Assembly: GCA_963989385.1 (NCBI GenBank)
Contig: OZ022510.1
Coordinates: 35,965,448-36,029,447, forward strand
DNA from: Ctena decussata
Taxonomy: Eukaryota > Mollusca > Bivalvia > Lucinida > Lucinidae
DNA length: 64,000 nucleotides
Reading direction: 5' to 3'
Every line of letters begins with the position of its first letter. The first letter of the stretch is position 1. Below the pieces are notes generated by a model, which ran no database searches, was not told the DNA's origin, and saw nothing but the letters and a program-made list of their open reading frames with translations. Shown here piece after piece: positions 10,447 to 20,592 of the stretch. The position numbers were made by a program, and so were the translations under genes.

Positions 10447-11300
10447 GTGTTTTGAGGCGTACAGAATGAAAATAATTTAAAGGTAAAGCATTGGAGAAAA
10501 GCTGCTTATGGACATAGAAGGCTAGCGAAGCTTTACCAATAAAAAAGGAAAGATTCTGTAGCATTTTTCAGCTCTAGTAAACCAGCAATCAGATGGATAA
10601 ACTAATAAAAATATGTGCGCTTATAGTCATATGCCAAAAAAAATCACCGTGATGTGCGCTCAAAGGGACATGTGCGATAATTAGGTTGAATACGGTAGCA
10701 TGTTGCACGTCTAGAAATGCCTTGTTTGATCATAGTAGAGCTAATATTCAAGATTATGACACAAGTCATCCTATTAAAGGATGATACTCATTTAGATCTA
10801 CGTAAGGATATTTACACAAAGAATGACATAGTCATTTAACTTATTTCCTCCTATGGTCATTTAACCCGTTTTTGTATAAATTTCCTTCTGGGCTTCGAGA
10901 AAATGTACAAACTGAGAAATCGCAGGTATTTGTTTGAATCTGCGCATACAATGAACAGCTTCCCTTGTTTTACGCATTCCTCGTGGCTGGTGCGATTGAG
11001 GAAGACTCTGATCAGACTGCGCTAAGCGCAGTCTGATCTGAGTCTTCTCAGTTCGCACGTGTCCCAATACTCTTGATCTGTCGACATGACTCAGTTGTGT
11101 TTCACACGCTATAGTTTTGATTAACGTGATTGATAGGAGGCGCTGACATTGTGAACGATTTTGATCCGATCAGCAACGGAGACAATACTATTCTTGCAAC
11201 ATTTGTTCCAGTCCGATTTGCAGCCTGGTATAGAGCGCATACCAAACTCGTTAAGGTGAAGGATTCTGACAGCCTTGCCTTTGATATATTGTTTATTGAT
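10447..11300. other. Intron sequence with no recognised gene
   Basis: A short palindrome, GACTGCGCTAAGCGCAGTC, lies at about 11016-11034. It shares wording with MITE family B arms. No coding sequence is supported. Confidence 0.5.
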
Positions 11301-11505
11301 TGTTTTGGGTTTAAAGGCCCTTTGAGACAGTATTCAGTCTATATCGGGCCGTCTTCCAGGGAGGGAGAAAAAGTCCAAACAACCCGCACCTACTGCAAGC
11401 ACAGTAAGCCCTTGCCCTACAATGTTCCAAATCAGTAGAACGCCCCAGCACTGGAAGTTACACACAGCACCATTGCACCACCCGACCACCCCGCCTTTGA
11501 CAGAA
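11301..11505. repeat. Dispersed SINE-like repeat, copy 1
   Basis: It matches 54852-55115 over most of its length, for example TGTTTTGGGTTTAA, GTCTATATCGGGCCGTCT, AGCCCTTGCCCTAC and GCACTGGAAGTTA. The segment around CAGTATTCAGTCTATATC corresponds to the ACAGTATTTCAGT core of SINE family 1. The ORF across it is a repeat shadow. Confidence 0.7.
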
Positions 11506-12468
11506 GATTGATAAACCTTAAATTTAGTACTCTGAATCAGAATTCTCAGAAAAAGCTTCCGTATTGTGAGATTGGCAGTACTATACCAATAGGTCATCAA
11601 ACATAATACTTGGGGTGTGGCAATCAAGGGAATTAACCCAATTCAACCGATATATCTGTAGGGGCCACGAGTTACGCTGCTTATTGTTCAATAATTTAGT
11701 CATAATGTATACATTGAATTGATGTTGTCAGCCAAAATAAACTATGAAGAAAGTCAAAAATCAGATTTGATATCAGAATAAAAGACAAACACAGAAAACA
11801 ATAGACAGCAGAAACTGTTGTTTTCTAGGTAAAATACCAATGTTGAACCATAATGCATACACTCAAAGACAGACAACACCAACACCTCAATATGTAGGAA
11901 TCTTCATGTCTAAGCTTTTGTACATCTGTCTTTTGATAAGATCAGATGCACCATTACATAAAAAAATACACCTTATGGCATATGCGAACACTTAAGGCTT
12001 TGATCAATCTGTACAACCGTGCAGTCTGCTTAGAGTCGTCCCTATTCGCATTGACCAACTGGATCCTGGTGAATTTATAAGCAAACAGCGATTACTGTGA
12101 ACAGGCTGTGCGGATGCGCAGACTTATCTAAGTCTTCGCTTTTCGCAAATGCAGTGAGATCTATTTTGTCACAAAGCGGCCAGGAAAAGTACGGAGTAAT
12201 AGGCTTTCAGTGCCGTTAATATTCCTACACGCAGCGGAATATACAAACATGTTATAATTGCTATAATTCTTTCCATACTGAAGAAATTCCTTTCTTTATC
12301 CTTCAGTATGTTATGATAGGTATAACCAGAACATGAATTATTATTTCTACCTGTGTTTACAGTGTAAGCTTGCTGGAGTTCTCACATGGTTTATATCATA
12401 TGGAATTCTTTTCAGCGATTGTGAATAATGTCTGTATTTATCAGTTCAGATGGACAACTGATAAAAAT
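11506..12468. other. Intron sequence with no recognised gene
   Basis: AT-rich, with no long ORF and no motif that I can name. A weakly conserved, decayed MITE family B-like segment may be present around 11980-12160. Confidence 0.4.
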
Positions 12469-12896
12469 TGTAACCGTGGGCCGACCTGCAAACAAACCCC
12501 GTCAGTGGAAAAGCATGCTCACCCACCAAGGGCGGTTTATTTGCTTATATACCCCAACATTTACTCGATCACAAACTACCGAGTTTGTAATTTGCATATC
12601 TATTTATATCCGTGACCTTATACCGTCACATTACTTCCCCCTCCGAGAAGTCTCGTCCCGAGACTTGGCCTGGGAATGACATGGGTAAGGCAACTCCGGT
12701 CTGGCAGTTGACCTTATCCCACCGCTGCCACCAAATGTAACGTGGGCCGACCTGCAAACAAACCCCGTCAGTGGAAAAGCATGCTCACCCACCAAGGGCG
12801 GTTTATTTGCTTATATACCCCAACATTTACTCGATCACAAACTACCGAGTTTGTAATTTGCATATCTATTTATATCCGTGACCTTATACCGTCACA
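12469..12896 (-). mobile_element. Miniature LTR retrotransposon (TRIM-like), copy A
   Basis: Two direct repeats, 12469-12630 and 12736-12896, begin TGTAAC and end CCGTCACA. They differ by one base near the start as far as I can read. The interior is only 105 bp. Read on the minus strand it has a primer-site-like TGGTGGCAGCGG two bases inside the right LTR (12722-12733) and a purine tract GAGGGGGAAG next to the left LTR (12634-12643). AAAT flanks both sides (12465-12468, 12897-12900), a 4-bp target duplication. There is no coding capacity. Two identical short ORFs within the LTRs are shadows. The near-identical LTRs imply a recent insertion into the claudin-like gene's intron. Confidence 0.88.
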
Positions 12897-13484
12897 AAAT
12901 GTTTCAATCGATTTTGATCAAACTTCACAAAATCCGCACCAGTCAGACACATAATGGCTACGTTTTTTTTTTATAGTTTTCATGTCCCGCCTTCAACTGT
13001 ACTAAAATCTCGGACGAGTTCGGAATCCGATCGGATCCCACTTTTACGTCAGAGTTACGTCCCTTGATAACCAAAACCAGCTGTGTCTGACTTTATGATG
13101 AGCATATCGCCTTCATTCTTTATTTTATTGTTCTGAAACTTGTACTCAGTAAGCACTGACAAAATATCGGAGACTAGGACTAGTTCGAATCCATCCAACT
13201 ATGCCAACAAGTTTGAGTCCAATCAGATCCAACCGAGTTTCTAGAAGCCCCTTTAGTTCTGCTGAGCATTCATCAGACTGACCAGTATGATCTTTCCACC
13301 ACAGTAACTAGCACTTTGCCGATTAATCGAGCTAATCGATCATTACTCGTTTGCAGCAAAGAGTGATTAATCGATCACAATTTGAAATAATCGATGTATT
13401 ACTTTTAATATGCATATACTGTCATGTCCAGTTTATGTATTTTACTGCATATCTAATGCTCTTTTGAAGTTCGTCTTGATATTG
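12897..13484. other. Intron sequence with no recognised gene
   Basis: No coding signal. ATCGATTAATCG-type runs occur at about 13320-13395 and again at about 13627-13682 in inverted form, so the hairpin at 13485-13551 may be the core of a larger decayed foldback element. Confidence 0.5.
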
Positions 13485-13551
13485 CATCTCGCTTAAGAAG
13501 TCCATAGAAAATGCTTTAAGCATTGTCTACGGACTTCTTAACCGAGATGCA
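13485..13551. repeat. Hairpin followed by an A run
   Basis: The arms GCATCTCGCTTAAGAAGTCC and GGACTTCTTAACCGAGATGC surround a palindromic AATGCTTTAAGCATT. An A run of about 14 bases follows. Confidence 0.82.
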
Positions 13552-14407
13552 AAAAAAAAAAAAACATAGGCAGGGAATAGCTCTTGGACAAAACCTTTAG
13601 TTTATGCTTTATAGGTTTCTAGCGGTCTAATTAATCGATGTTTTCTCGATCATCGATTATTTTCTTAAAACGATGCTCGATTGCAAATGTTCTGCTGAGT
13701 ATTACGTTTGAATGCGTTTCACAACAGTCTAACGTAACCGCAACAATATATAAACATTGAATGTTAAACATGTAGTCTTAAATATTCTATAATAGCTTTC
13801 AACTTGACAACACACTGAGAGTGTTCTTTACATATTGCTTCGGAAAAACTGTATCACATGACTGTCACAATGAGATCCGAATATTTCATATTGAAAGTAC
13901 ATGTACAGTTAAAAATTTATCTCAAATATTCATCTATGGCTTTTACCCAAAGAAGTTTAAAATAAAATAAAAAGGATGAAAGTTACAAAAATCATTCAAT
14001 CAAGTAAGCATAAAAATATTCACAGTTTTGCTATGCTATGACAACAGCTAGCAGAAATCAAATTTCTTTTACGACTTTCTGGAGGCATTTCTCTTTGTTT
14101 CTTTTTTCACTCTTCTTTTTCCCGTTTCATAGTTTGTCATAAAATCCTGGTTATGTCATGCTAAGCTACCACATGCCCTTGTCTTGCTTTTGCGTTGGCG
14201 CGGCTCAAGGATGTAAAGCATGAGACAACAACACGCAGCACATGTCTGCAAAATTGATCTCTGACGCACGTGTCGTGACAGATGGTCTTGATATGAAATT
14301 TTCACGTAAAAATGTACATTTTTGCTGTAAGCTTATACCATACTTAACTCGCACACACTCTGCTTACTTTTAGACACAGTTAAGGCGAATTTTCCTTTGA
14401 TAACCCA
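13552..14407. other. Intron sequence with no recognised gene
   Basis: No gene, RNA or intact mobile element was recognised here. Confidence 0.4.
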
Positions 14408-14493
14408 CCTTATACCGTCATTTTCCTAAACATTCGGACACCTGAACCCGCCTTATACCGTCATTTTCCTAAACATTCGGACACCTGAACCAT
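14408..14493. repeat. Two tandem 43-bp units
   Basis: CCTTATACCGTCATTTTCC starts at 14408 and again at 14451, and the 43-bp units are essentially identical. Confidence 0.88.
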
Positions 14494-14576
14494 TTTTTAC
14501 AATAGGCTAATCTGCTACTTATTTGGAAAGCCCATCTGACCTATATTTCATCTAGGAACATCTTGTAAGACTCTAA

Positions 14577-14647
14577 GCAAACAATGCAGGCCCTGATCAG
14601 ACTGCTCCTCAGGAGAGCAGTCTGATCTGTGTCTGCATGGTTTGTTC
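14577..14647. repeat. Small hairpin (GCAAACAATGCAG type)
   Basis: The inverted arms include GCAAACAATGCAG with CTGCATGGTTTGTT and GATCAGACTGCTC with GAGCAGTCTGATC. Confidence 0.75.
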
Positions 14648-15571
14648 AGCTAGACCATCGAAATATTTACCGTATATACACAACAACACTGTTTATTGAT
14701 TAAGCGTTTCATCTTGTGATTAAACGATGAAGTGTCGGCTTTCGTTTTCGTCTGCTATCTGTAACTTGTGACATTTCTTCAATTCTATGCAGCTAAAAAC
14801 GACAATAACAACTTTACCTATAATCGGTTTTCGCACAAAATTAAATCCGACGGCCCTTCAGAGAGCCTGTTACCCGCTAATCAAAATCTAATCTAATCTA
14901 CACGTACATCAACAAGTATATCCTGTCACAAACCGGCCCAATCAGAATATTATATCCACCAGCATTTTACTACGCGTCCATCAACTAATGCAACGTTGCA
15001 TTTCTGTGCCAAGGTCAGACACTTTCGGAGGCGCCAAAACAAACGTTCCGGCGACGATCAGTCCTTTAATTTTTTTTATTATTTCGTCTTCAACGTAAGA
15101 GTACCTTGACTGATCAGTTAATACAGTACCCAATTAAGAGCTATCCATTTCCGGATGAGAATCATACTCAGAGCTCAACGCTTTGTTGACTGGCTTATAG
15201 ATGAATGAAGAGTCCGATTAACCAACAAGGCCAGAAAGTACTCGTGCAGACACGCACTTACTCGCCGGCGTTTTACGAAAGCGCCGATCAATATATCAAA
15301 GCGCAGTTTTTACGAAAGCGCCGAAATTTTACTATCAAGCGCGCGTTTGAAATGCGCAAATTTTTAATGACTAATTGTAGCAGATAACGAGATTCGACTA
15401 CGCTGCTTCCTTAGCCGGGCGTTGAATACAACATCCGTTGCCCCCTGCTCACCAACGGGGAGGCGGAAGCTTGAGCAGCATACTTTTTCATATTCAAATT
15501 TTATAGCATACATAGTGAAAGTTCATATTTACTTGGAACTTCTCTGATATGTTTCTGTTTTTATTTTTCAG
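14648..15571. other. Intron sequence with no recognised gene
   Basis: A 60-residue ORF at 15205-15387 has no recognisable motif and lies in local GCGCC/GCGC-rich repeated text, so it was not called. Confidence 0.4.
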
Positions 15572-15792
15572 TATTTTTCAATATAACAGCTTTAATAATA
15601 TTCCCTATTAAATACGACGAAGAACTGAGACGGAATGGTATAAAAGACTGGGTTTTTGGCTGGGCCTACGGTTTAGGCTGGGGAGTGACTGTTATTATCC
15701 TAATCAGTGCCTTCCTCCTATGGCTGGATAAAGATTCAGATGAAATAATATTCAGGGAGAGAACATCATACAATAACGAAGGAATTGAAGAG
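15572..15792 (+). CDS. Claudin/PMP22-like protein, exon with end of TM3, second loop, TM4 and cytosolic tail
   Basis: The acceptor TTATTTTTCAG ends at 15571 and the donor GTAAAT begins at 15793. The last base of the previous exon plus TA makes GTA (Val), in phase, and the exon ends in phase 0. It encodes the second half of TM3 (FFNITALIIFPI), an extracellular loop with charged residues (KYDEELRRNG), a WVFGWAYGLGW stretch, TM4 (VTVIILISAFLLWL) and an acidic tail of about 24 residues ending EGIEE. The topology and spacing fit the claudin/PMP22 fold. A family B MITE starts only nine bases into the following intron. If this intron were retained, translation would continue through 17 codons, mostly MITE-derived, to a TGA at 15844-15846. 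Confidence 0.78.
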
Positions 15793-15800
15793 GTAAATAT

Positions 15801-16034
15801 GTGCCGCGACATAACAAAACCAACCAAGTGGTTGTGCGCCCAGTGAAAATCATATTAGCCTGGGCATCCGCCCAGTCTGAGCAGGCTCTTAGCTAAGCGC
15901 CTAGGGGTAGCTAAGGGCCTCAGCTAACTCCATACGGACAGCGAAGACTCTGATCAGACTGGGCGGATGCCCAGGCTGATCTGAGTCTGCGCTGGGCGCA
16001 CAACCACTTTGTTGGTTTTCTCGTGTCGCGGCTC
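15801..16034. mobile_element. Palindromic MITE, family B, copy 4
   Basis: The left end reads GTGCCGCGACATAAC (slightly mutated) and the right end TCGTGTCGCGGCTC. The 234-bp element begins nine bases after the exon border at 15792, just beyond the donor consensus. The target duplication is not clean here. Confidence 0.85.
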
Positions 16035-16337
16035 ATTAATGGAGTATTCAGCGATAAAAAGACTCTGCTGTCACTATCGTGTGAACTGTCTTTTTTCCGT
16101 TTGTTTACCATAGAATAATCCAGCCTTTAACCGAAAAAATATACATGCCATATGTTCAGATACCATTGACTTTGCGGTTTTTGTTATAACTCTCTATACA
16201 CACCCGTTTGTCTGGTCTAACCATGGCCAATGCCGTATACGCGGTAATTTTCGCGGGTTCAAATTTTCGCGGTTTAGAGGCAAAAACATAAACATTAGTT
16301 TTAGCGATTTTTTTTCTTTTTTGTTTTGATATTTTTA

Positions 16338-16356
16338 GGGGGGGGGGGGGGGGGGG
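16338..16356. repeat. G homopolymer run
   Basis: An uninterrupted run of about 19 G residues on the + strand. Its length is likely to be unstable and hard to sequence. Confidence 0.85.
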
Positions 16357-16394
16357 TAGCAATATGCGCAAAAACAAAAATTGTTTGATTTTCA

Positions 16395-16452
16395 TTTGAG
16401 CTAGTTCTTTCAATTACCTGCGGTCGCAGGTTAATGAAAGAACTTGCTCAAA
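16395..16452. repeat. Hairpin
   Basis: The arms TTTGAGCTAGTTCTTTCA and TGAAAGAACTTGCTCAAA have an inner stem ACCTGCG/CGCAGGT, making it nearly palindromic over 58 bp. Confidence 0.8.
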
Positions 16453-16650
16453 TGTAAAAAACAAGACTTTACCGTAGCAAACAGAAACAAAATATATGGA
16501 CGCTGTGTGTACTGATGATAATTTGTATGTCGTCCATATCCACTGCAATAACCCATGGAGAAAGCAAAAATCGAAAGAAAATTGAGTTTTCCCCCATCTG
16601 GGCAACGTGCTTTTTAAAAAGGTTTTCATGGGTTGAATCAATGACTAGAA

Positions 16651-16818
16651 TTTGTTGTTGTTGTTGTGTTATTGTTAAACGTCCACTGTAAACAGCTACA
16701 GTCATGTCGGGACGGTCAGTTAACCTAAGCACACTATTTCTGGGCAGGCTTAGACCTCCTAAGGGGTTAATCAGTACTAAGTGCACTTACTTTCGCCAGT
16801 AACTGACAACTGCCCTTC
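16651..16818 (-). mobile_element. SINE family 2, truncated copy with perfect 18-bp target duplication
   Basis: TTGAATCAATGACTAGAA is present on both sides (16633-16650 and 16819-16836). The body matches 56784-56985, for example GTCATGTCGGGACGGTCAGT and GGCAGGCTTAGACCTCCTAA. On the minus strand the 3' end is CGTTTAACAATAACACAAC followed by CAA repeats. The tRNA-like head is absent, so this is a 5'-truncated insertion made by LINE-type target-primed reverse transcription. Confidence 0.9.
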
Positions 16819-16836
16819 TTGAATCAATGACTAGAA

Positions 16837-17559
16837 AATTAAATATAATTATTTATTTTATACTTGGCAGTGACCTCAATGCATAAAGTAATTGTCTACG
16901 GTAAAAATATATTGTATCAATTCACTAGAAACTGATACGATTTATATTTTTTCACTGTAGCAAACCGCGGCTGTTTTTGACAACTTTGGGCTTAATTTCT
17001 TTCCAAAAAGGTCTGAAATGAAGCGTTCTTGTCTGAAATTATGCTTCGGATGTTAGCGCGTCAAATCATGCAAATGACGTCACTTTTCGACGTCCCTCTT
17101 TTTAGCCTAAGTATCGCTAATATGCACGCGACGTCAATCCGACGGCAGCTGCAAGAGGTTAAATCGCCGATTTCTTTTTATTCTTTCATTAAAATGACAT
17201 TATAAACCATTTTCTAGGTGTGAACCCAATATTATACCCACTATACGCGCTGCAACAAGCAAACTTAACGAAAAATGACTAGGAAAAAAGTTATTTGTTA
17301 AGCGGTCTGTTTTAAATATAAAAAGAAAGTTTAATTTTTTTACGGTAAATACCAAAAATATTACATTTATCAGTTATTTCACTCGTGCTACGCTCTCGTT
17401 AAATTGCTGATATTTTCAACACATTCAATGAAATATATTTGGTAATCACCTAAAACTATATATGGAACCTAATGTATGTATGGTTTGCATTCACCGCACT
17501 GACAGAAAGACAAATATCGGGGCATCGTGCATGTTTATACTTTATTTTCTTTTTTTCAG
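16837..17559. other. Last visible intron (3' part), no gene recognised
   Basis: AT-rich intron sequence up to the pyrimidine-rich acceptor tract at 17541-17559. Nothing else was recognised. Confidence 0.5.
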
Positions 17560-17568
17560 GTGTTTTAA
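17560..17568 (+). CDS. Claudin/PMP22-like protein, likely terminal coding exon (two codons and stop)
   Basis: A very strong acceptor (long T tract, then TTTTTTCAG) ends at 17559. Continuing in phase 0 from 15792 gives GTG TTT TAA, so the predicted protein ends ...EEVF. The 3' untranslated region would follow, with a candidate AATAAA at 18380-18385. An acidic residue at -2 with a hydrophobic last residue fits a class III PDZ ligand, which suits the family, but that is inference. A longer frame runs through the same region to 17647 but would need a different phase at the junction. A cDNA is needed to settle the 3' end. Confidence 0.5.
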   Translation: MF

Positions 17569-17762
17569 GCGACTACTGATCTCAATCCCAGCCGGTAGTA
17601 CGCCCGGTATCAAATCCCCAGCAATCCTGTGTTCAACCGTTCGGTAAGATGTGGAGATATGTCACCTACAAGGCTGATGGAGATGTTGTTTCTGTGAAAG
17701 CTCAGGTTATGTACACAGAAACTGTTCGGAAAATACTCCATACTTGGAAGACCGGAAGAAAT

Positions 17763-17998
17763 GAGCCGCGACACGAGAAAACCAACAATGTGGTTGTGCG
17801 CCCAGCGCAGACTCAGATCAGCCTGGGCATTTGCCCAGTGTGGTCAGACTCATTGTTAAGTGTTCAAAGGGTAGCTAAGGGTCTAAGCTACCTCCATGCG
17901 GACAGCGAAGACTCTGATCAGACTGGGCGGATGCCCAGGCTGATCTGAGTCTGCGCTGGACGCACGACCACATTGTTGGTTTTGTCACGTCGTGGCTC
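17763..17998. mobile_element. Palindromic MITE, family B, copy 5
   Basis: Long arms from GAGCCGCGACACGAG to CACGTCGTGGCTC, flanked by AAAT on both sides. If the terminal exon call is right, it lies in the 3' untranslated region. There it would form a strong RNA hairpin. Confidence 0.88.
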
Positions 17999-18044
17999 AA
18001 ATATATCTGACTTTGCCGTTGAAGCCTCAAGATGACACAGATTT

Positions 18045-18292
18045 CCCAGAGGGCACATTATGTCTAAATGACGTCGATACGACGTCATTACGTCGCACGA
18101 CGTCAGTATGACGTCCTTTCAACGTCAGAAATGACGTCGTGCTGACATCGATGGGACGTTATTACGTCGCATCGATGTTAGTTTTACGCCATTTCAACGT
18201 CAGAAATGACGTCGTACTGACATCGATGCGACGTTATTACGTCGCATCGATGTCAATTTTACGTCATTTCAACGTCATTTGCCTGCTGGGTT
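18045..18292. mobile_element. CCCAG..GGCA foldback repeat with GACGTC, long copy
   Basis: It starts CCCAGAGGGCACATTATGTC and ends TCATTTGCCTGCTGGG. The interior is three near-repeats of an ACGTCRATRCGACGT-like palindrome, including ATGACGTCGATACGACGTCA. It is about 250 bp, against about 108 bp for the copy at 2042, so the core has been multiplied. Confidence 0.7.
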
Positions 18293-18379
18293 GTCTGCGC
18301 ACCAGAAACTCACCCATGCGTTTGCTCAACACTTCCATACGTGTCTGTTTTTGTACATTACTCAGTGACTAAATAGGTG

Positions 18380-18385
18380 AATAAA
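18380..18385 (+). promoter_or_regulatory. Candidate polyadenylation signal AATAAA
   Basis: AATAAA lies about 810 bases downstream of the predicted stop of the claudin-like gene, inside a duplicated 30-bp AATGAATGAAAGAATGA-rich segment (18371-18440). Another AATAAA occurs in the second copy. Confidence 0.35.
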
Positions 18386-18592
18386 TGAATGAAAGAATGA
18401 AGGAATACTAAATAGGTGAATAAATGAATGAAAGAATGAATAAAGTAGGTTGTACCAGATATATGTATAACTGCTGAACATTACATTTCATATCATACAT
18501 TACAACCCAACACCCAACAAACCAGTGTGAAGATATAATGATCACATGTCATGCGACTGAAGAGATGTCTGGATGGACGGATGGATGATGGA

Positions 18593-18755
18593 TAACTGAG
18601 TATTTCTGTCATATCCGGGCGATGGGAGGGTGATAATGAGAGGCTGTGTGCAATGGAAATTGTTTACGGTTGAAAGGATTTTCGTTTCCGGCTCGAACCC
18701 GGGATTACTAGATCAGTAGACAAGCACTTAACGCACAGAGCTACCAGGGCCCCTA
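18593..18755 (-). mobile_element. tRNA-derived SINE, family 1, copy 2
   Basis: On the minus strand it begins GGGGCCCTGGTAGCTCTGTG (A-box region), has the B-box-like GGGTTCGAGCC and reaches the CATATCCGGGCGATGGG/ATTTCTGTCATATC core. It is the same layout as 5309-5500, reversed. Confidence 0.7.
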
Positions 18756-18859
18756 AGATATGTATACAATATTTAAAGTAGTACCGTATAACTCGGGTTC
18801 AGACATTCGCAAAGATGCATGATGACATTGTTCTGAGTAGATTTATACAATAGAAGTCC

Positions 18860-19309
18860 CACGGCGGGTAGCCATAACGGGGCCTTGGTGATCAAATCAT
18901 CCAAAACGGGCCTACGTGATCAGCTTCAGGCGCCTATGTTGACTTGTCGACACAAAAGATGATGGACTCGTTTTTGGAAGATATTTCTGAAAAAAAGGAG
19001 AGTAAATGTACAAAACCTTTTTTTTTCACGGAACATAGCAGATACTGGAGATACTGGAGACCCTTCGCTTACAAAGACATTTTGCTAGTTCTTATGACAA
19101 ATATAAAAAATGAAAGTAGTTATTACTGCGAAGTTTCATGCAATTCTTGCCACCAGTCTTACCTTTTCTTATGTTAACGCATTCGTCTTCAAAACTGTGT
19201 AGTTGTTGGCTGTGTAAGATAAAAGTCTACATAGGCCCCTGGACCTGATCACGTAGGGCCCGTTTTGGACGATTTGATCACCTAGGCCCCGTTATGGCTA
19301 CCCACTGTG
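18860..19309. mobile_element. 450-bp terminal-inverted-repeat element with AGTCC flanks
   Basis: The left end CACGGCGGGTAGCCATAACG returns on the right as the complement of CACAGTGGGTAGCCATAACG. The arms are about 80 bp and include TGGTGATCAAATC. AGTCC occurs at 18855-18859 and 19310-19314, a candidate 5-bp target duplication. There is no transposase. The superfamily is uncertain. Confidence 0.78.
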
Positions 19310-19405
19310 AGTCCTGTTCTTGTTCTGCAAATTGTTGCTGACAAAGATAAGTTTGTCGGTTTCAACCAAAGATGTTACGATAGCGGCGTCTGACAGTTCT
19401 TGCTT

Positions 19406-19633
19406 GAGCCACGACACGAGAAAACCAACAAAGAGGCATGTGCGCCCAGCGAATACTAAGATCAGCCTTGGCAGCCGCCCAGTCTGGTCAGTCTTCGCTA
19501 TGCGCTTAAAGGCTAGCTAAGGGTCTAAGCTAGCTCCATGCGGACAGCGAAGACTTTGGTCAGACTGAGCGGATGCCCAGGCTGATCTGAGTCTTCGCTG
19601 GGCGCACATGCCACTTTGTTGGTTTTGCGGCTC
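19406..19633. mobile_element. Palindromic MITE, family B, copy 6 (right end deleted)
   Basis: It begins GAGCCACGACACGAG. The right arm ends GGTTTTGCGGCTC, lacking the CTCGTGT segment. No target duplication is visible. Confidence 0.82.
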
Positions 19634-19846
19634 AGACAAAGCAGAGCAGCCTGTGCATTGCCAGAGTGTGCGGAAGCGAAGATGTTGTTCATAACTTTAC
19701 AATGTTTTGTGTTTAGCATGACACACATCCCTACATATCATTCCAGTTTATCTTTCTACCAATGTTCTTAAACCATCTTCACCACCTGTATATTTTCATG
19801 TTTTCTTCTTTTTTTTCTTTTCTTTTTTTTTGTAACGTCAGTTCTT

Positions 19847-20002
19847 ATTCAGGCACCGAGGTTTTAAAACCTGAGTACATTCTCAAACTAAAATAAAGCA
19901 CATTGATTGGCTGCTTCCGAGCACATGCTCGGAAGCAACTAATCAGTGTGCTTTATTTTGACTTTGAGATTATACTGAAATTTTATAACCTCGGACCCTG
20001 AT
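19847..20002. mobile_element. Foldback element centred on GCTTCCGAGCACATGCTCGG
   Basis: The arms ATTCAGGCACCGAGGTTTTA and the complement ATAACCTCGGACCCTGAT have inner arms AAATAAAGCACA/TGTGCTTTATTT and a perfect central palindrome. About 156 bp, no coding capacity. Confidence 0.8.
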
Positions 20003-20521
20003 TGTCATGTGGTCAACCGGCACTATGATTTCCCGGGTCCAACCAATATAGCAATTGATGCAGAAAAATGAGGCCCATGTGGATCTGCATGAGTCGCTCC
20101 TCTAAACTCATAACTATTAAAGCAAAGCCTCCCTGTCCGGTCACAATGCCATTGCAAACATTTATGCACTGGCCATCAATAATGCTTAAACGTTTCAGGA
20201 TAACGTATTGAGAAATGTAGTTTCTAGCAAGTGTAAATTTCCAAGTTATATGCCTTTGGATGTTTTACGTTCCCATAGCAACCAAAGTTATAAACTGATC
20301 TGCCCTAAACGAAAATGCAGTTGTTCTCTTATACCAGAAGGATGCTGGATATGAAATCTGGTTGAAACTGGTCAGGAAGCTTCTTGGTTTAAACAATATT
20401 TTATTAACTATGAATTATATACATATACTACGCTACAATTTCAAAAGTAACAGGATTTGACAGTAAGCGAAATGCATATATATAAAGTCATTTCCAGGAA
20501 GCTTCTTTGAAATCATAAGAC

Positions 20522-20592
20522 GGAAAGGCTCTGTCGTTGTCGTTCGCCATAGCGCCATATAGTGTGGCGAACGACAACGACAGAGCCTTTCT
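20522..20592. repeat. Near-perfect GC-rich hairpin
   Basis: The left arm contains GGCTCTGTCGTTGTCGTTCG. The right arm (20565-20591) is its exact complement over 27 bases, with a 15-base loop. No mismatch was seen in the arms. Confidence 0.9.

Noticed and set aside
11130..11438. 102-residue ORF with similarity to the ORF at 54744-55259
   Set aside because: The similarity is the shared SINE-like repeat, not protein conservation; substitutions and indels ignore the frame.
17462..17647. Alternative terminal exon frame for the claudin-like gene ending ...CSTVR
   Set aside because: It needs a phase that does not match exon 15572-15792; the in-phase reading stops after two codons.
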